From positions 1-49,225 of the forward strand of contig NZ_NRTA01000033.1 in NCBI RefSeq assembly GCF_002286735.1: 49,225 nucleotides of DNA, written 5' to 3'. This document shows positions 41,401 to 49,162 of this stretch, one piece after another. The stretch's first letter is position 1. The number at the start of each line of letters is the position of its first letter. The DNA comes from Leptolyngbya sp. BC1307 (GTDB lineage Bacteria; Cyanobacteriota; Cyanobacteriia; Phormidesmidales; Phormidesmidaceae). A program made the position numbers and the translations under genes. The notes beneath the pieces were generated by a model. It saw only the letters and a program-made list of their open reading frames with translations. It did not search any database and was not told the origin of the DNA.

Positions 41401-42146
41401 AAAAAATGCCCGCTCCCACAAGCCGGATCAATCATCCGAAAATCCGCCAGCCCATCTGATAACCCGAACGCCTCAATTGCCGGATCAAGCGTCCGATCTA
41501 AAATAAACTCCTCCACAAAAATCGGCGTCTGCAATAGCGCATACTGCTTCCGCGCCGCCGCCGACAAATCTTGATAGAGATCTCCCAAAAACCGCGTATC
41601 CCATCCCGCATCGGCAAAATCATGCACCAGCGCCCCCGTCCCCGGCTCAATCTGCTGAAAAAACCGCAGCAAATCCCCCGCCGCATCTCCACTCAGCCAG
41701 TTCGGCAGCGCAAATATCAAATTCTGCTCTAAGAAAATCGCCCCCATCCCCGGCAGCTTCCCCAGCGCCTCAAACACCGCCAGCAAATACTCCCGATCCG
41801 TCTCAGTCGGATGCGCCCGAAAATATAGCTCATGCTCATCGCGCGCCTGCTGCAACCGATTCTCCGGCTCAGTTGGCCCCGCAAGTCGCGCCGACTCCAC
41901 CAAGCCATTGTCTTCTAAAAACCGGGCAAACACCGCCCCCAGCACCCAGGCCACCGCCACCTGAGTCGCATAGCCACTGCGCCACTGCTCATAGCTCAGC
42001 GCCGTTCGCTCCGCCTTTTGCGCCCGGTCATACTCCACCCGCAAAGCCGCCTTTATCTCCGGCAAATCCCCCCGCTCCGCCAGATCTTTTTCTAGCCGCT
42101 GAAGCAGCTTTTGCAGGTCAGAAAGAAGATGCGATCGCTCAATCAT
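38475..42146 (-). CDS. pglX: PglX, BREX type 2 adenine-specific DNA methyltransferase
   Basis: The 1223-residue enzyme shows the SAM-binding motif DPACGSGHFLL at residues 240-250 and the N6-adenine catalytic motif NPPY at 369-372, followed by the Pgl-type stretch NAAYRERYETCYRQYS. It marks host DNA for self/non-self discrimination in BREX; in Streptomyces Pgl it was proposed to modify phage DNA. Residues about 500-870 (DNA 39530-40650) are more AT-rich and probably contain the target-recognition region. Codon usage on the two sides differs strongly: G-ending codons before, C-ending after. The tail is basic (AKKAKKSKRKQ). The frame is intact, so the protein should be functional. Confidence 0.93.
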   Translation of the reverse strand: MIERSHLLSDLQKLLQRLEKDLAERGDLPEIKAALRVEYDRAQKAERTALSYEQWRSGYATQVAVAWVLGAVFARFLEDNGLVESARLAGPTEPENRLQQARDEHELYFRAHPTETDREYLLAVFEALGKLPGMGAIFLEQNLIFALPNWLSGDAAGDLLRFFQQIEPGTGALVHDFADAGWDTRFLGDLYQDLSAAARKQYALLQTPIFVEEFILDRTLDPAIEAFGLSDGLADFRMIDPACGSGHFLLGAFERILDRWLRREPGTNVRALAQRALEAVHGVDVNPYAVAITRFRLLLAAMRASGIDKLKNAPGFRFRLACGDSLLHGEGSQLVLGEWAPMAHHFQSEDVAALNGILQAGYFHAVVANPPYIVPRDKALNAAYRERYETCYRQYSLAVPFMERIFGLAVKGGFTGQITANSFMKREFGKKLIEEFFPKVDLTHVIDTSGAYIPGHGTPTVILFGRKRVPMAGVIRTVMGIRGEPSTPGDAAKGLVWSAIVEQIDVEGSESEFVSVADSKRDLFHKHPWSIGGGGATELKTVIEKSNPKRLENVIETICSLCLTRADDTYLMPSGVLSRKRVKPAHQLIMVQGEQVRDWGLHEPEYVLFPYNEELKPVSEEDGLAVHRFLWPQKEILWRRRELGGDHRELDRTWWEWNRFLTHRFRNPMSIPFAFVATHNHFVLDRGGKVFKQSAPVIKLPAGATEDDHLALLGLLNSAIACFWMKQIFFPKGGDQVGSEGARIRKTWWDERYEFAGTGLQSFPVAKEYPTDRARHLDALASSLTLNSPEILLQDKIDGLQERIATSLKQWEETLSQMISQQEELDWVCYKLYGLIEEELTYGKELPSIQLGERAFEIIMARQIQAGKLKTAWFDRHNSTPITDLPTHWPDDYKQLVERRIHLIETNKNIRLIEQPEYKRRWNTEPWDSQLERALQTWLLNRLESYFDLDGRLNDTATPTAHITTPTLISTAKLTDIASQDTDFLQVGELYRNDPAFKVQTLIDDLTHKAAVPHLPIFRYKPTGLRKRADWQHTWHRQRHEDAIDARTQLPPTDPDYLDTTAANRLKETEIGPIPIPPKYTSTDFLKTHHWKLRGKLDVPKERWLSFPHCEGPDGLPVIAWAGYDPLQLAQAISTYYMDVKERFGGTGDPRLTPLLASLIELLPWLKQWHNAPNPDFDGLQMGDFYETFIQDEAKDMSTTLEAISTWQPPAKAKKAKKSKRKQ

Positions 42147-42224
42147 AAAAACTCAATAAACAAAACCAACCCACCCATAGATTCCCATAAACCTGTCGGG
42201 CATCTCGAAAAATAGCGACTATTC

Positions 42225-42866
42225 CTAAGGGGCGAGCGATCGCCTCACCGCCTTCACCACCGTCAAATCTGTCCCCGTCTTCCGTAGCCCTACCCATTCA
42301 TTCAACTGCGCCGCACTCACCTCAGGAAATGCCCCGCTCCGCTCCACCTCGGTATAGCCGCCCGCCACCTGTAAGCATAGAATCACCAGCCGCCCATCCC
42401 GATACAGCCACAGCTCCGGCACCCCCATCGCCTGATAAATCTCCATTTTTTGCTCGGAACTGCTGGCAATATCCACCTCGATTGCCAGATCCGGCGGTAG
42501 CGTCGTTGGCCCAGCCATCCCCTGCCCCGCCTCCACACTGCGAATATAAAAACAGCTATCCGGCTCAATTCCCTTCACCAGATCCGGTCGATTCAGCGTC
42601 GCCGACCCCAAACTATTAAAATCGCGATCTAGCGCCTCCGCCAGCGTCAAAACAATCGCCGCCAGCACCCGATTGACCGACTCATGTAGCTGCCCCGGCA
42701 TCCTAATCTCCAAAACACGGTCGCTATAGGCAATTCGCGCCCCTCGATCTTCACCCAGCGTTTGCAGCAGCGCTAAATACGCCTGCCAGGAAATCTCCTT
42801 TAGCCGAATCGCACTGCCCGGAGCCAGCTCTATCTCATGGATCGGTGCGGCCAGCGTTACTGCCAT
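42225..42866 (-). CDS. Uma2-family (DUF820) PD-(D/E)xK nuclease-like protein
   Basis: A 213-residue protein with the Uma2 restriction-endonuclease-like core. Motifs seen are RIAYSDRVLEIRMPG followed by HESVNRVLAAIV, then GIEPDSCFYI with the first acid, LPPDLAIEVDIASSS with the second, and MGVPELWLY. These proteins are greatly expanded in cyanobacteria, and their biological role is unclear; nuclease activity is predicted, not shown. Here it sits between pglW and pglX with gaps of 27 and 78 bases in the same direction, so it is probably transcribed with the defence genes. It may be a passenger or a recruited effector. Confidence 0.88.
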   Translation of the reverse strand: MAVTLAAPIHEIELAPGSAIRLKEISWQAYLALLQTLGEDRGARIAYSDRVLEIRMPGQLHESVNRVLAAIVLTLAEALDRDFNSLGSATLNRPDLVKGIEPDSCFYIRSVEAGQGMAGPTTLPPDLAIEVDIASSSEQKMEIYQAMGVPELWLYRDGRLVILCLQVAGGYTEVERSGAFPEVSAAQLNEWVGLRKTGTDLTVVKAVRRSLAP

Positions 42867-42893
42867 ATCAACTCCCTCATGCTTCCTACCAGT

Positions 42894-45800
42894 TTACGGC
42901 ACAGCTTCTGTCCCCGGCCCCACCCGCTGCCCTTTGCGCAACCACTCATCGGTCACCTTCGCCCGCTGCCCCGGACTCAGCAGCGGCACCGCCTGCCCCT
43001 CGATCATCGCCTGCTGCCCATTGGGCACCAGCACCCACAGCCCCGGCAGCCCATCGGCCTTACCCACCTGCTCCCGCAACCGCTCCAGCAGCGTCATCTG
43101 GTCATAGCGCGCCAGCAGCCCCGGATAAATCAGTAGCACCGTTTGAGTCGCCTGCATGAGCTGGGCCTCCACCAGCGGCATCGCCCGCCCCACCAGCAGC
43201 ATCAGCTTATCCCAGTCACCCTGCCCCGGCGTCGCATCCGTCTTCAAAACCAGATCCCAATTCACCCGCGACTGCTGCGTTACCTGCCGCAGCGACTCAA
43301 TAAACAGCGCCTCATAGTCAATGAGCTGTAGCGGGAAGCGATCGCACAGCGTTTGCCGCGCCTCCGGATAGCGCCTCGGATCGGCCAGCAGCGCCAAAAA
43401 AGCCCCCTCCCGTATGCCCCGCCTCAGCTTATCTTCCAACAGCCGCGCATCCGCCTCCGCTGGCGTGATCTCATGACTACTCGAAGCCGCCCCCGTCATC
43501 AACCGGGCCAAATTTGTCGTACTGCTCAGCGAAAACTGCTCTCGCGCCTGATTGACATAGCAACCCTGCGGGCTATGCCAGACCAAGTTCGGCATAAACT
43601 GCTGCAACAGCCTATCTAATGCCGGTCTTCCGGGCAGCTCAGCCGCCTCCGGATAGCGCCCACTGATGCGATCTCTCACCTGCGCCACCGTCAGCGACTG
43701 CGCCCCGTACAACGCCCCCTGCGACAGCCGCAATGCCCGCTCCGCCTCCATGCCGCTGGGGTACAGCTCCTGACGGCTAGAGAGTGCCGCCTGCTGAGAA
43801 GCCGCCGCCGCTAGCTGCAACAGTCGCCGCTCGGGTAAAGGCGCTGCTGCCGCCGGAGGGTCAATCTCTTGCAGCTCCAAAATCGCCCGCTCTGGAGCTA
43901 CCAGCGGATCTTCCTGCGCCAGCTGATCGGCCTTTTCGCCCAGATTGCGGCCATAGGTAGCCCAGTCGCTATCAGTGGCAATCAAGGTACGGTCGCCGAC
44001 CTGCAAGATTACAAATCTCGGGCTCACCATCGTGCGCTCTACTTCTGTGGCTGAACGGAGAAGGGCGATCGCCTCCCGGGTACGCATTTGCGACTCCTCA
44101 GTTAGCGACCCCCGCTTCAATAGCAGTGCCAGCGCCACTTCTTCGGCAGTCATCACCCCACCTGCCTGCTGCAAAATATCCAGCACGTCATTTCTAAGCT
44201 GAGTCACCGCTGGCGTTTTGGCCCACCGCTTTTGAAACTTGCCCGCTAGCTGACTAATGCGCCCTCGCGATAGGCCAATTTGACTGGCCACAGCCGTATG
44301 GCTAGGCCAAAAGTCATCCACGCTCGTGTCTAACCCAAGCAGCACGGTCAAGGTACGCTGCGCCGACTCGCCGTCTTTACTGCTGGGCTTCGCAATCTGC
44401 TGCACCAGCCGGTCTACACTCAGGCTTCCCGACGCTGCCTGCGCTGCCAGATAGGCTTCTTGAGTGTCACTACCCAAATCGCTGAGGGTAGGGGTGCCGA
44501 GGCGCGATCGCAGTTCCTGAGACACCGCCAAAATCTCTCGCCGGGTCTTATGCCCCACCCCTTTCATCCGCTGCAATCGGTAGCGAGACGTTTTGATCAG
44601 GTCTTTCACCGTCAAAATATTGACCAGATCCAGCGCGTTTGTCGATCTCGCCCCCAGTCCTAGCTCCAAAATAGGGGTCTCAAAAGTCGCACTGGCCAGC
44701 AATTCTTTAAGCGCCGTCTCGTCCTCAGCCTCTAGCAGCGCCCCGGGTTCTTCAATCGCATCAAAGCATCTGCGCCAGGCCCGCAACATTTCTTCTCCAT
44801 TGTCAAATCGTTCCTGAATATCGCGCCGAAAAGCCTGCTCAAAAAACTCTGTTAAGGGCTTTCTCAGCGCCGTCTCAAATCGCTCCGGCTCCAGCACAAT
44901 TTCTGCCTTCAGATAAGACGGATCGCTCACCCCATCGCCCCATACTGGCAGCGTTCCGGTCGTCATCTCATACAGCGTGATACCAACCGCGTAGCGCTCT
45001 GCGTAAGAGTCCCACTGAGCAGGCTGGCGCACACTCAAAAGCGGATCTAAATAGCCGTTTGTTCCCGCCTTGATATTGTCTCTAGGCGCGCGCGATAGCG
45101 AAAAATCAAACAGCATCAAATGCAGCTTGCTCCCCTTCCCGATCTGGCCAATGGCAATGTTATCCGGCTTAATATCCCGGTGACTCACACCCTGCTCTTC
45201 TAAAAAGTTCACTACGCCTAGCAGATCTTCTCCAAACCGCTGAAGCATATCAATTCTCAGCGGCCCTTCTTTACGAATTCGCTGCCCCAACGTCTCAATC
45301 AGATATTTATCGCGCTCTACCAGCACCGGCTGCATCAAAATGCCCAGCCGATTGCCTACTTCCACCGTCTTATAATATTCAACAATATGTGCATGACGCA
45401 GCTGACTCAGCACCTCCGCCTCGTCTTGAAGGCGACGATTGTGCTCCGGATCATTCGCCACCTTCAGCACATAGTCCTTGCCTTCCGCTTCTACCAAAAA
45501 GCCCACCGAGCAGGCTCCCTGCCCCAACCGTTTGCGAATGGGGAAATTACCCCTCAGCACATCGCCCTGCTGAGCATCGTTCGGATTTTCGACCAGATTG
45601 TTTTCTGGCTGAGTCAGAGACTCTTCCACCATGTCCAGCGTCAGCAGCAGATCAGCCACCGTCTCAGTGCGATGCTCCACGTTGGGATTCGTGCTGTCTA
45701 AAATTAAATGCTGCAAACTTTCGGGTGCCCCGTTCAGCACTGAGCTGATTTGTAGCCCGTTGGTTTCCCGCAGCTTTTGGCCAAGCTCTAACCCGTTGGC

Positions 45801-47102
45801 GGCAGGGGGTTGGCCGGAGAAAAGGTAGAAGGCGATCGCCCCCAGCGAAAAAATATCCAATTCCTCGCCGATCACATCCGCATTGCTCAAGGCTTCTGGC
45901 GCTAAATAGGCCGTATTTTCGTTCTCCAGCAATCGATCAATATGAGCCGTCGCGGTCACCTCATAGCTGGCCCCTGCCGAAACTGATCCCGCCCGATAGC
46001 CCAACTGCCAGTTCGTGATCTGCACTTTCGGATGGCCCGCCCGATCTTCTGAAACCAAAATGCTGCTAGGGTTCAGCCCCCGATGAATTACGCGCTGCCC
46101 GTGAGCAAAGCGCATTGCTTCCACCAGCTGACGCATCAGATCTAGCTGCACATCAATGCCCAAAGGCTCCTGCCGCTGCGCCAGATAGTGATCGAGACGC
46201 ACTGCCTGAGGATTGTGCTCCAAAATCAGCGCTGGCCCTAGTTCATGCTCACTTAGCGCATAGGCGCGCAAAATTCCAGGATGCTGCAAAGACTCCAGGA
46301 GCTGAAACTCCCGCTTCGCCGCCCGGCCAATCATCGCCTTATCTTCTACCGAAGCCTCACGCCGCACCAGATAAAATCGCACCCGCCGCTTCATCTTTTC
46401 GACCTGAACATGCGTCGCCGACCAATCCTGATAGCCCGGGCCATCGTCAATAATTTTCTCTAACAGGTAGTCGCTCACCTTCCGCGACTTCTGTGAGGGC
46501 CGAATCCCGGACTGCTCCATCGCCTGACCCACCAGCTTGGAAACGGGTCTACTGTAGGGATTGCTGTATGAGGTGTTGAGCGATCGCACTCCCTCACACT
46601 CCCGCCGCATGATCGCCGCCATAATCCCTGGTCTAGAAGGCCCATCTCTCAGGCACACCTTTTGTCTTGCTTCGAGCGGCAAGCTCAGCGTCAAATTCTT
46701 AGCAGACAAAAAGACCAGCGGCTCCAGAAAGGGCACCTGCTTACCCTTAAACGCTCGCTGCCTTTCTAGCAAAGACTTCAGGCGCTTTGATTTCAAATTT
46801 GTCAGCTTCAGCGGATTATTATTGCTCCGCCTTCTGCCATCTGGAAACTCTACAGTCCAGGTGCCCGCATCGCCCGATACTCGCCCCGGCCAGCTTTTGA
46901 TTTCTATCAGGAAAAAGCCCTGAGGCGTAAACACCAGCAAATCGACTTCGTTAATGCTGCCATCCGACGCGATAAATTCAAAATTTGACCAGGCCCGATA
47001 GGGTTCATGGCCCGGAAACTGGTGACGGATAAATTCCAGCGCCTCCCGCTCATGGTCAAAATTTGACTCAGTGACGGTAATCCAGTTTGTGGATGCGCTC
47101 AT
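42894..47102 (-). CDS. pglW: PglW, NERD plus tandem kinase protein of BREX type 2
   Basis: The 1402-residue protein begins with a nuclease-related NERD domain (Asp54 in NEVDLLVF, Glu67 and Lys69 in LIEIKSW). A first kinase-like domain (about 240-490) has HRG at 340-342 in place of HRD and TNW at 363-365 in place of DFG, so it should be a pseudokinase. The second kinase domain (about 520-800) is complete: LGQGACSVG at 526-534, Lys547, HRDIKPDN at 641-648 and FDFSLS near 666. After it come a helix-hairpin-helix stretch (LQRMKGVGHKTRREILAV), a sigma-like HTH region (VASQIGLSRGRISQLAGKF) and an unnamed C-terminal part. PglW is the Ser/Thr kinase of Pgl/BREX 2. It is the first gene of the locus. 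Confidence 0.93.
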   Translation of the reverse strand: MSASTNWITVTESNFDHEREALEFIRHQFPGHEPYRAWSNFEFIASDGSINEVDLLVFTPQGFFLIEIKSWPGRVSGDAGTWTVEFPDGRRRSNNNPLKLTNLKSKRLKSLLERQRAFKGKQVPFLEPLVFLSAKNLTLSLPLEARQKVCLRDGPSRPGIMAAIMRRECEGVRSLNTSYSNPYSRPVSKLVGQAMEQSGIRPSQKSRKVSDYLLEKIIDDGPGYQDWSATHVQVEKMKRRVRFYLVRREASVEDKAMIGRAAKREFQLLESLQHPGILRAYALSEHELGPALILEHNPQAVRLDHYLAQRQEPLGIDVQLDLMRQLVEAMRFAHGQRVIHRGLNPSSILVSEDRAGHPKVQITNWQLGYRAGSVSAGASYEVTATAHIDRLLENENTAYLAPEALSNADVIGEELDIFSLGAIAFYLFSGQPPAANGLELGQKLRETNGLQISSVLNGAPESLQHLILDSTNPNVEHRTETVADLLLTLDMVEESLTQPENNLVENPNDAQQGDVLRGNFPIRKRLGQGACSVGFLVEAEGKDYVLKVANDPEHNRRLQDEAEVLSQLRHAHIVEYYKTVEVGNRLGILMQPVLVERDKYLIETLGQRIRKEGPLRIDMLQRFGEDLLGVVNFLEEQGVSHRDIKPDNIAIGQIGKGSKLHLMLFDFSLSRAPRDNIKAGTNGYLDPLLSVRQPAQWDSYAERYAVGITLYEMTTGTLPVWGDGVSDPSYLKAEIVLEPERFETALRKPLTEFFEQAFRRDIQERFDNGEEMLRAWRRCFDAIEEPGALLEAEDETALKELLASATFETPILELGLGARSTNALDLVNILTVKDLIKTSRYRLQRMKGVGHKTRREILAVSQELRSRLGTPTLSDLGSDTQEAYLAAQAASGSLSVDRLVQQIAKPSSKDGESAQRTLTVLLGLDTSVDDFWPSHTAVASQIGLSRGRISQLAGKFQKRWAKTPAVTQLRNDVLDILQQAGGVMTAEEVALALLLKRGSLTEESQMRTREAIALLRSATEVERTMVSPRFVILQVGDRTLIATDSDWATYGRNLGEKADQLAQEDPLVAPERAILELQEIDPPAAAAPLPERRLLQLAAAASQQAALSSRQELYPSGMEAERALRLSQGALYGAQSLTVAQVRDRISGRYPEAAELPGRPALDRLLQQFMPNLVWHSPQGCYVNQAREQFSLSSTTNLARLMTGAASSSHEITPAEADARLLEDKLRRGIREGAFLALLADPRRYPEARQTLCDRFPLQLIDYEALFIESLRQVTQQSRVNWDLVLKTDATPGQGDWDKLMLLVGRAMPLVEAQLMQATQTVLLIYPGLLARYDQMTLLERLREQVGKADGLPGLWVLVPNGQQAMIEGQAVPLLSPGQRAKVTDEWLRKGQRVGPGTEAVP

Positions 47103-47131
47103 AGTTCAGTCAGTACGGGTAGGCTGTGCTG

Positions 47132-47168
47132 ATTCTAAATCATGAATACACTTTCAACCACGGTGGTT
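47132..47168 (-). promoter_or_regulatory. Candidate pglW promoter with overlapping palindrome
   Basis: AACCAC-G-GTGGTT (47156-47168) is a perfect 6+1+6 palindrome 54 bases upstream of the pglW start. On the minus strand TGGTTG (47155-47160) lies 17 bp before TAGAAT (47132-47137), which matches the -10 consensus at five of six positions; the -35 match is weak. The palindrome overlaps the -35, where a repressor would block the polymerase. It could also be a processing or termination signal for the Rieske gene. Confidence 0.35.
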
Positions 47169-47206
47169 TGCAGGCTATTTATGAAGCCGTACTGCTGGCA
47201 TATGGG

Positions 47207-48799
47207 CTAACTGGAGATGGATGCTAGCTGCTTAGCCCAGTCTGTGTCGGCTGTCTGAATTTCGCTAGCGGGCAGCATTTTGCGCAGGCGCAGCAGTTCT
47301 GAAATGGCGGCAATGTCGCGATCGCGCCCGATCCCTGAGACAGCCATCACCTGCTCATCTTTGACATAAAAAGCGAGAAAGTCTTTCTCGTCTAAATTGC
47401 CTTGAATAATCGTATCGTCCCAATCTTCAGCATGACCTACGTAGCGCAGCTTCATGTCAAACTGCCCTGTCCAAAAGAAAGGAACGGCGTCAAAGGGGAC
47501 CTTTTGTCCGGCCATATTACAGGCGGCAATTTGCCCGTGCTGCATCGCCAGTCGCCAGTGTTCTATCCGCACGGGCTGACCGGTAATGAAGTGCGGAAAC
47601 TGGGCAATATCGCCAGCGGCATAAATACTGGGCGTCGCTTGCAGATACTGATTAACTAATAGGCTGCCGTCTTTTTCATCCATTAGCAGCCCTTCGATAA
47701 AGTCTGTTGCAGGCTGGACGCCAATGCCTACGACAACTAGATCGGCTTCTAGCTTTTCACCGCTCTCTAGTTCTACCGTTTCGACTTTGTTCTCTCCGTG
47801 AAAAGCCTTTGCCTTTGTCTCTAGCTTGAACTTCACACCTTCAGACTCATGAACCTGGCGAAACAGCTTGCCTACTGATTCTCCTAATACGTTCTTGAAG
47901 GGAATTTTGTGCGATGCGACAATAGTTACGTCCAGTCCTTGCTGTTTTAAGCTAGCGGCTACTTCCATGCCGATGAAGCCATCGCCGATAATCACGGCCT
48001 TTTTTGCGCCTTTGGCCGCTCGTAAGATCTGCTGGGCATCTTCAGCCTGCCGCAGTGTGAATACATTAGATTTATCTGCCCCCTCAATAGGTAGCTGCCG
48101 AACTTGTCCGCCTGTCGCTAGCAAAAGCGCGTCATAGCCCAGCGTGTTGTTACCATAGGTCACTTGCTGTGACTCCACGTCTAGCTTGCTGACCCTGGCG
48201 GAAGTCTCCACTTCGATACCGTACCTTTTATAAAAATCAGCTGAACGAAGCAGGTCCGGGCCTTTGACTTCGTCGCTCTGCAGGTAGGCTTTGCTGAGCT
48301 TGGTGCGGTCGTAAGGTAGCTCACTATCGACAGTGAGCATGACGATGCGGCCTTTGTAGGCTACCTGTCTGAGCATCTGTGCGGCTGCGCTTCCGGCTGC
48401 GCCCCCGCCGACAATGACAAACACTCGCTGGTCGCTTTGCGGATCTGGCTCAGTCAGGTCAGGCATGACGTGCTCTTTGCCGTCTTTTGGCAGCTCGACG
48501 TAGACTGTGCCTGACTCGACTTGAACGGGATATTTTGCTAAGTTATCGCATCCGGGGGGCTCGATTTGGATACCTGATTCGGCATCGTAGCAAGCGTTGT
48601 GCCAGGGGCAGACGATGCGGCCAGCGTGCAATATTCCTTTGGCCAGGGGTGCGCCGTAGTGAGAGCAGTGAGGAGCGATCGCACTAAACCCCGATTCAGA
48701 GCGGATCAGTAGAATCTCTTTCCCAGCAACAGAAAACTGCTGCATATGTCCTACTTCCAGGTCATTGACCTGACATACTGTTTCTCTTTGAGAACTCAT
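47207..48799 (-). CDS. Rieske [2Fe-2S] / FAD-dependent NAD(P)H oxidoreductase (AIF-like)
   Basis: A 530-residue fusion. Residues 1-110 are a Rieske domain with Cys45-x-His47 and Cys64-x-x-His67 (HCSHYGAPL and CPWHNACYD). Residues about 128-430 form a pyridine-nucleotide-disulfide oxidoreductase core with FAD motif VIVGGGAAGSAAA, NAD(P)H motif AVIIGDGFIGMEVAASL and the ATG-like YDALLLATGG. A reductase-type C-terminal domain closes it. This layout is found in mammalian AIFM3 and in bacterial ferredoxin reductases. It could deliver electrons from NADH to a Rieske-dependent oxygenase, but no such oxygenase is nearby. It is not part of the BREX locus as far as can be seen. Confidence 0.92.
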   Translation of the reverse strand: MSSQRETVCQVNDLEVGHMQQFSVAGKEILLIRSESGFSAIAPHCSHYGAPLAKGILHAGRIVCPWHNACYDAESGIQIEPPGCDNLAKYPVQVESGTVYVELPKDGKEHVMPDLTEPDPQSDQRVFVIVGGGAAGSAAAQMLRQVAYKGRIVMLTVDSELPYDRTKLSKAYLQSDEVKGPDLLRSADFYKRYGIEVETSARVSKLDVESQQVTYGNNTLGYDALLLATGGQVRQLPIEGADKSNVFTLRQAEDAQQILRAAKGAKKAVIIGDGFIGMEVAASLKQQGLDVTIVASHKIPFKNVLGESVGKLFRQVHESEGVKFKLETKAKAFHGENKVETVELESGEKLEADLVVVGIGVQPATDFIEGLLMDEKDGSLLVNQYLQATPSIYAAGDIAQFPHFITGQPVRIEHWRLAMQHGQIAACNMAGQKVPFDAVPFFWTGQFDMKLRYVGHAEDWDDTIIQGNLDEKDFLAFYVKDEQVMAVSGIGRDRDIAAISELLRLRKMLPASEIQTADTDWAKQLASISS

Positions 48800-49057
48800 T
48801 GACTGCTCCTTTAGCTTGCCTGCTGCCGCCGATATGCGTGCTATCTGTCACAGTAGTGAAACTCGCTGCCCCAAACATCTCTCATTCGACACAGGCAGTC
48901 CTGACTTTTGTTTTTGCTGACCCCGTTTATTTGCTGCTGCTGTAAGGAGGAAAGCGTTGTTTCTGCCAAGATCTAATTTTCAACAGATATAAAACAATCT
49001 TGTCTCATCGTCTGTGAGCCAGAGACCGACGCTGTGACCCAAGGTGGTTGCGCAGCT

Positions 49058-49162
49058 CTAGTTGCGGCCAAAGGTCAGATTTTCTAGGCTCTGCCCGGGC
49101 GGCAAGTCAATAAACAGCAATTCCAAATTCCAACTAACGGACAGTGCTTGCGAAGAAACGTA
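49058..49162 (-). pseudogene. Possible 3' remnant of a leftward gene
   Basis: On the minus strand a 34-codon open stretch ending at TAG 49058-49060 reads LELLFIDLPPGQSLENLTFG, which looks protein-like (a strand followed by a Pro-Gly turn). An in-frame TGA at 49163-49165 precedes it. Another frame (stop at 49134-49136) is open to the window edge, so a frameshifted gene tail is possible. No family can be named. The rest of 48800-49225 shows no gene. Confidence 0.2.

Larger units (their letters stand above)
31643..47102 (-). other. BREX type 2 / Pgl phage-defence locus with embedded Uma2 and toxin-antitoxin genes
   Basis: Seven genes on the minus strand, read in the order pglW, Uma2, pglX, antitoxin, toxin, pglY, pglZ, with gaps of 27, 78, 79, about 1, 33 and -4 bases. 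The four pgl genes define BREX type 2, first known as phage growth limitation in Streptomyces. The brxD and brxHI genes often present in type 2 systems are absent on both sides: a MacB-like ABC permease lies to the left and a Rieske oxidoreductase to the right. Confidence 0.88.

Noticed and set aside
38475-42146. Base-skew switch read as a replication terminus
   Set aside because: The switch is confined to codon third positions of the pgl genes and coincides with the AT-rich middle of pglX. Genes further away do not show a consistent two-sided skew.
31643-47102. Methylation-associated defence system (MADS) instead of BREX
   Set aside because: The PglX, PglY and PglZ signatures are specific for BREX type 2, and no MADS-type specificity subunit is present.
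31578-47206. CAGTACG on both sides of the BREX locus as an attachment-site duplication
   Set aside because: Only seven bases match, the flanks differ, and no integrase or tRNA is present.
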